A stretch of 64,000 nt of DNA, taken from the NCBI RefSeq assembly GCF_004664715.2, contig NC_051065.1, forward strand, positions 152,546,826-152,610,825, written 5' to 3'. Made by a program: the position numbers and the translations under genes. Positions 59,285 to 64,000 of the stretch are shown here, in pieces (within the stretch, counting starts at the first letter, position 1; every line of letters starts with the position of its first letter). The notes under the pieces were generated by a model. The model was given only the letters and a program-made list of their open reading frames with translations. It was not told where the DNA came from and did no database searches. This DNA is from Peromyscus leucopus. Taxonomy: Eukaryota; Chordata; Mammalia; Rodentia; Cricetidae.

Positions 59285-59440
59285 CAGGCCTTGCCCTAGG
59301 AAAGAAATTAATTGTAAGCTAATTGGCAGTTTCCTTTGTATAGAAGCCGGAAGAAACTGCCAGCAAGACCCACGATTAAGTCAGTAGCAGCTGGGAAATC
59401 ACATTTGGGTGGGAGCATCCTTCATCTCAGTGAGGCCGCT
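59285..59440 (+). promoter_or_regulatory. RET: Candidate RET intron 1 enhancer (human MCS+9.7 equivalent)
   Basis: A repeat-free block starting about 9.6 kb into intron 1. Readable sites are TTAATTG (59308-59314) and TAATTGG (59320-59326), both homeodomain-like, CTTTGT (59334-59339, reverse of the SOX word ACAAAG), and CCGGAAG (59347-59353, ETS-like). TGGCAGTTTC (59324-59333) and GAAACTGCCA (59353-59362) form a perfect 10-bp inverted repeat around the SOX- and ETS-like sites. Known from the literature: human RET has an enhancer at +9.7 kb, SOX10-responsive, in which the common Hirschsprung variant (c.73+9277) lies. Here base 9277 of the intron would be about 58946, so the distances agree within a few hundred bases. 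The assignment is from position and motifs, not from alignment. Confidence 0.55.
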
Positions 59441-60690
59441 GCAGCTGGTCTGGGTGGGTATGGAAATGCAGGTGGTAGCCGCAGTGCCTACTGGATAAAG
59501 CCTGGTGCTCATGTTCCTTGAAGAAGAAGGCTGGGTCTGTGTATAGAGGACAGCTCTGGGGTCTGGCTATCCCAGTAACCAAGTAATCCCTAACCTCAGC
59601 AATGTAGTAGACCCCTGCCCCACCTGCAGTAGGGAACCCTGACAATGTGAAGCTTCGGAGGGCTGAGCCCTGGGGGAGCAGTACCAACATGATCGGGAGA
59701 GATGATATCCTACAGCACCAGCTCAGGGGATGGGACATGTGAGGACCATACCTGGGCGTGCAGGGAGAGCAGGGACTCCCAAGCCAGGAGCAGCCCCACC
59801 CCCATACCAGGTATCTTCTGTCCAGCTGCTACCAGCCACCCTCCTCAGGAAGCCTAGTAAGACAAGTGTTGACAGGGATACAGCACGTCCTCCGCTCTGT
59901 ACTGGTGGGGGTTGCAGACTTAAAGGGACGATGTGGGGAGAGCTTTGGGAGATGTACTGGGTGTGGACTCTGCAGACAGGTCCGGAAGGGATGCTGATAG
60001 TTGTAGAGAAGATGGGAATGATGGTTATGATCGTGCAGGTGTTTATGGTGCTGATGGTGGGTAATGGAGAGAGAGGTGTGGGGATGGAGATGATTGTAAT
60101 GGCAGCAGGCAGCAGCCGCTGTTCTTAGAACACCACGTCCATCAACTCAGTGTTGCTCCCAGCTACTCAGTGAAGAGGAAGGGCTTAATCTCCTGGAGAG
60201 CAGAGAGGAAACTAATAATACTACAGAATGTATAGCCCTTGCCCAAGACAGTGCCCCAACTCTACCAGACATGGTGCACTTTGTCACCCCAAATCTAGTC
60301 CACAGTCTTGCCTGGAATCCACAAGCTGATTCAACCTGTCATTTCTGACAGGGCTCCTGAGGTCATGATCTCTTAGCCCTGAGAAGCTAGACTTCCTGTT
60401 AATACCTGCCACTTGGAGCTCTGTCTTTCCTGAACTTACATCTTCTCTAGTCCTTTCCCCCCTCCAATCCAGGCCACCACTGTCCTGGCTGACACTGTCT
60501 CCTGTCCCATGCTTCCTAGCAGAGTCCCACCTCCCTGGCCTCTATCTGTGGCTCCAGCCAAGTGATTCAGAAGCAGCAGCTTAGGTCTGGATAGTTATTT
60601 TCTTGTTGCTCTAAGTGCCTGACAAGAAACAACTCTTAACTCCTGAGCCATGTCTGCAGCCCCTTGGTTGGATTTTGCAAATGGCATTTG

Positions 60691-61108
60691 TCCTAGTTAG
60701 GGGTATTATTGCTGTGATTAAACACAGCTCACAAACAAGTTGGGGAAGAAGGTTTATTTGGCCGACCCTTCCACATCATAGTCCATCATCGAAGGAAGTC
60801 AGGACAGGAACTCAAACAGGGCAGGAACCTGGTGAAGGCGGGTTATGATGAAGAGGCCATGGAGGGGTGCTGCTTACTGGTTCACTCCCCATGACTTGCT
60901 CAGCCTGCTTTCTTATAGAACCCAGGACCACCAGCCCAGGGGTGGCACCATGCACAGTGGGCTGGGTCCTCCCCCATCAGCCACTAATTAAGAAAAGGCT
61001 CTACAGGCTTGCCCTACAGCTGGATCTTTCAGAGGCATTTTCTCAATTGAGATGTCCTCCTCTCAGATGACTCTAGCTTATTCCAATTGACATAAAACTA
61101 GCCAGCGC
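60691..61108 (-). repeat. URR1-type rodent repeat, reverse orientation, nearly full length
   Basis: TCCTAGTTAGGGGTATTATTG and CTGTGATTAAACACAGC at the left, GGAAGTCAGGACAGGAACTC, CAGTGGGCTGGGTCCTCCCC, GGCATTTTCTCAATTGAG and GATGACTCTAGCTTATTCC at the right. The opposite orientation of 263-580. Confidence 0.75.
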
Positions 61109-61119
61109 AGTGTCAGAAT

Positions 61120-61420
61120 ACCTTCCATTTAGAATTAAGGCTGAATGATGTGTGTGCTGTACATTGCACATTCTCTGTACCCATCCATAGGCGCATCTGC
61201 CTTTGGCTGTTGTGATTAATGCTGCCAGGAGATGGATGTGTAACTCTCTGGGATTTAAGTTCTTTGGAATGATACTCAGATGGAATTGCTGGGTACTACG
61301 GGGAGTCTATGTTAAGTAGTTTGGGGGACCCTCCTGTGTTTTCTATAGCACCCACACCATTTCAAATTCTGACCATCAGCGGGCACAAGGCTTCTAAGGA
61401 GCTCTCGCTATTTGAAAACA
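61120..61420 (-). mobile_element. Old LINE-1 fragment, reverse orientation
   Basis: TGTGATTAATGCTGCCAGGAG, GGAATGATACTCAGATGGAA, TTGCTGGGTACTACGGGGAG and CACCCACACCATTTCAAATTC follow the antisense L1 ORF2 3' end. Confidence 0.55.
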
Positions 61421-61540
61421 CTATCCTGAAAGTTATTGGACGTAAACAAAATCAGCAGAACAGCCCGAGCTATAGCCAAGGCCAACATCCACAGCTCTCT
61501 CTCTGATTAGTACTTCAGTGAATCTTGCTTCGCCTTGTAA

Positions 61541-61595
61541 GTTTCCATAGCTGTGACCAAAACAGTACACAGAAACAACTTAGGAGAGAAACATG
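61541..61595 (-). repeat. URR1-type end fragment
   Basis: TTTCCATAGCTGTGACCAAAA and ACAACTTAGGAGAGAAACA match the left end of the reverse-oriented family. Confidence 0.5.
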
Positions 61596-61751
61596 TTTGG
61601 GCCCAGGTTTTGCAAAACCAAAACAGGAGCTATGTTGTTAGGGAGCTACGTTGTTACACATTGTTACTAAGTCCCTGTAATTTACTAGAGTGTTTGTTTT
61701 CCTAAGCCTGATGTATCCTGCAAACCATGTTTTTCACTCAGCTCTGAACTT

Positions 61752-61767
61752 GTCGCCCCCTGGAGCC
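61752..61767 (-). promoter_or_regulatory. CTCF-like word in RET intron 1
   Basis: The minus strand reads GGCTCCAGGGGGCGAC, about 11 of 14 positions of the CTCF core, with the central CCAGGGGGCG intact. Weaker than the site at 51381. Confidence 0.3.
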
Positions 61768-61835
61768 ACTGATGTGTGCCCACCCCGTTGCCTTGCTAAA
61801 CTCCTAATCCTGTGATAGACCATTGCCCTTTTCGC

Positions 61836-61836
<1 letters not shown>

Positions 61837-61906
<70 letters not shown>
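61837..61906. repeat. Poly(A) run of 70 bases
   Basis: Uninterrupted A on the + strand. The 230 bases before it (from about 61610) may be the retroposed element that owned the tail, but I do not recognise them, and no clear target-site duplication follows. Length may also reflect assembly error. Confidence 0.9.
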
Positions 61907-61908
<2 letters not shown>

Positions 61909-62714
61909 TATCTTCCAGAATACCTTGATTCCCTTTCTGCGTGGTGTATTCTTGCCCAGACCTACCCCACAGGCAACCTTGAGCCCTGAGTCCCTCACTT
62001 TTCTGTCCAGGTGCTAAGAGCTAATTATCTCGACAGCTCTTTTCTATCAACCCTAACCAGTCCCCTTAAAAGGGACCTCAAAAGCTAGTGAGGGGCTGCT
62101 CTCTGAAATCCCGACTTTGGGAGAGGCTGCCAGCTGGCCAGTTCTAAATACAGTTTGCTTTAGTCAGACAGTCATGGAATCCGTCCCCCCGCCCCTCAGG
62201 TCTAACAGTTTAAGTCCATCTTGGCAGTGCAGTGCCCATCCTGGTGAGCAGGAAGCAGAAACAGATTCCTGGCTCTCTCTTTTTCCTATTATACCACCCA
62301 GGCCCCCAGCTGTTGGAACAGTGGAGCCCGCTTTCAGGGCCGATCCCCTCCCTAGTTGATCCTTTCCGGAGATGCCCTCACAGACACACCCAGAGTCTAT
62401 GTATGCTTCACTGAGCTCTGAGGTGCTGGTTAATCCAATCAAGTGGTCAAGATTAGCCATCACAGATTGAAAGGCATGAATCTTAGCTATGCAGGCTTAG
62501 GAACTAGATTATGCCCACATGACCTGTCTCCTCATCAGGACATAAGATACTTACATTTCCCCCAAAATTCCCCATCTGCCACTCCCAGGCTGTCAACCCT
62601 ATCTATACCCACCTAACAGCCCTAATAATCATGTGAAACCTGTTGAGATCCCAGCCATGTGTGTTCATTCTGCCTGGCTGCCTCAGCTGGACGGGATGTC
62701 TGTGAGACCCACCC

Positions 62715-62985
62715 ACATGAACACGTGTAGCATTGGTCCATCCCTTTTCATTACTGCCCTGGGATTCTATGGCATGGATGTACCGGTTTGCCTTTCTGGA
62801 TACCCACTGAAGGGCATCTGTGTTTCCAGCTCTTGCTTGCCTTAAGTCATTTTGCCGTGTAGTATTAGGGTGCTTGATGGATGGGTGGTTTAAGTTCTGC
62901 TGGATAAATGGAGTGGACTTGGCTGGGTCATATTTAAGAGCATATTTCAATAAAGATCAATCGCTTTCCTATACAGTGCCCTCTT
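62715..62985 (-). mobile_element. Old LINE-1 fragment, reverse orientation
   Basis: ATTCTATGGCATGGATGTACC, CTGGATACCCACTGAAGGGC and ATCTGTGTTTCCAGCTCTTGC resemble the antisense L1 ORF2 3' end (TATGGATATACC ... GATGGACATTTGGGTTG type). The right border is unclear. Confidence 0.5.
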
Positions 62986-63349
62986 TGTTTCTGGTGACTG
63001 ATGCCTGCCCTGCTTGTCTGGCAGTGTCTCGTATCATTGAAACGTCCTCTGGCTCCAGATGGCTTGTTGAGAAGCTTATTGAACTCCTGGATCATGTGTG
63101 TGATCTGGGGCTCATCACACTGGGGTAGCTGAGGACTATTTTGCAACTGGTTTGTACTTTCTCCCCGCTTTTCCTTTTTCTTTCTTTGCTTTAACGTGGT
63201 GTAATTTTCAGTCACGTTTGCCTATGTTCGTGATCTTTGGACTGGAGGTGAGAAATTCTTGCTAAGGTTCGAATTTAAAATTAATTTTGGGGGGGGTCAT
63301 GAAGAAGCTGTTTCTCCCACCCCCACTCACACTCTGGTGTCTCCTGCAG

Positions 63350-63613
63350 CCCCGCTGGGCCTCTACTTCTCAAAGGATACTTACTGGGAGAGGCTGTATG
63401 TGGACCAGCCACCTGGCACACCCCTGCTCTATGTCCATGCCCTCCGGGATGCCCCTGAAGAAGTCCCCAGCTTCCGCCTGGGCCAGCATCTCTCTAGCGC
63501 CTTCCGCACACGGCTGCATGAGAATGATTGGATCCGCATCCATGAGGACACTGGCCTTCTCTACCTCAACCAGAGCCTGGACCACAGTTCCTGGGAACAG
63601 CTCAGCATTCGCA
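63350..63613 (+). CDS. RET: RET receptor tyrosine kinase, coding exon 2 (start of cadherin-like domain 1)
   Basis: 264 coding bases, preceded by TCTCCTGCAG and followed by GTAAGG. The exon starts and ends in phase 1, as in human (coding bases 74-337). It encodes the end of the signal-peptide region and most of the first cadherin-like domain of the extracellular part. Readable landmarks are [72 protein letters not shown] and the final SIR. NQS is a candidate N-glycosylation site. The stretch LSSAF after LGQH differs from human and mouse as I remember them, so it may be lineage specific. The frame stays open past the donor for about 28 codons by chance. The gene continues beyond the window. Confidence 0.97.
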
Positions 63614-64000
63614 GTAAGGGAATGGCCTGGCACCCCATCCCCACTCCACTGTGGCCTAGGCCTCAAGCTACCAGCTCTCAGCTGCCAGTCTGTGGCTAGG
63701 GATGGCTTCCCTAAGGTGGCTTCTGTGGGGAAGGGTGTAAGGTGTGGGGTGAAGGCAGCTGCTTTGTATCCAGTCTAATGAGGGGCCCACATGACTTTGG
63801 GGAGCACTAATTACTCCTGGGCCTCCTGAGGCTATTGGGAGTTGGGAGAACCATTCGAAGGACTTGGCGTTCTCTCCATGTGGAACAGAAGCTGTTTGCA
63901 GTGGGCTGCTAAGGGTGTTCAGGTTGTGAGAGAGATCCTAAGGAGCTGGGAAAACCCCAGGGGGTTCATTTAGTGGGGGACCTGGAACTTGCTGAAGAAT
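63614..64000 (+). other. RET: RET intron 2, 5' part
   Basis: It begins GTAAGGGAATGG, a good donor. The remaining 380 bases are unique-looking and carry no recognised element. The window ends inside the intron. Confidence 0.9.

Larger units (their letters stand above)
49670..63349 (+). other. RET: RET intron 1
   Basis: It opens GTGAGTCC and closes with a pyrimidine-rich CTCACACTCTGGTGTCTCCTGCAG. The length is about 13.7 kb. Its first 400 bases belong to the CpG island. Recognised repeats are two URR-type elements, three antisense L1 pieces, one B1, two MIRs, a 70-A run and microsatellites. Long parts (50.1-52.5, 52.7-53.7, 53.9-55.5 and 57.5-60.0 kb) are unique-looking. Between 60008 and 60110 there is an imperfect GATGGT-rich tract. 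In human this intron holds the major Hirschsprung-disease risk enhancer. Confidence 0.9.

Overview
The window is ordinary nuclear DNA of a muroid rodent. B1, B2, B4 and ID SINEs occur together with rodent LINE-1 3' regions, URR1-type repeats and many CA/TC microsatellites. The B1 form (a CAAAGCTACACAGAG block followed by CTCGAAAAACC tails) points to a cricetid such as a hamster, vole or deer mouse rather than Mus, but that is only a recollection of consensus forms. There are no bacterial-type genes, no CRISPR array and no operon.

The only protein-coding gene I can support is RET, the GDNF-family receptor tyrosine kinase, on the + strand at the right end. Coding exon 1 is 49597-49669, inside a CpG island with GC boxes and no TATA box. 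Intron 1 is about 13.7 kb (49670-63349), exon 2 is 63350-63613, and the window ends in intron 2. The remaining exons, including the kinase domain, lie beyond the window. Both splice junctions fall exactly where the human gene has them (after coding nucleotides 73 and 337).

Bases 1-49250 are the upstream intergenic region. From the left: URR1-type repeats (to 1.6 kb); unclassified DNA with one poly(A)-tailed retrocopy-like 3' end (5.3 kb); a degraded gammaretrovirus-like provirus with two LTRs (6.9-10.65 kb); mostly unclassified DNA (10.65-15 kb); a dense nest of L2, B2, L1 and older L1 pieces (15.5-25.3 kb); unclassified DNA with a 33-bp minisatellite (25.3-28.7 kb); B4, simple repeats, L1, MLT1 and B1 copies (28.7-37.4 kb); then less repetitive DNA up to the RET promoter, with candidate regulatory blocks near 37.8 and 44.8 kb.

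The regulatory content of the RET locus is the most interesting part. About 9.6-9.75 kb into intron 1 there is a repeat-free, motif-rich block at the position of the enhancer known in human as RET MCS+9.7, which carries the Hirschsprung-disease variant written c.73+9277. It contains a perfect 10-bp inverted repeat around a SOX-like CTTTGT. A full-consensus CTCF motif lies 1.7 kb into intron 1. No undescribed biological system was recognised. Repeat family names come from memory of consensus sequences, and repeat boundaries are approximate unless a target-site duplication is cited.
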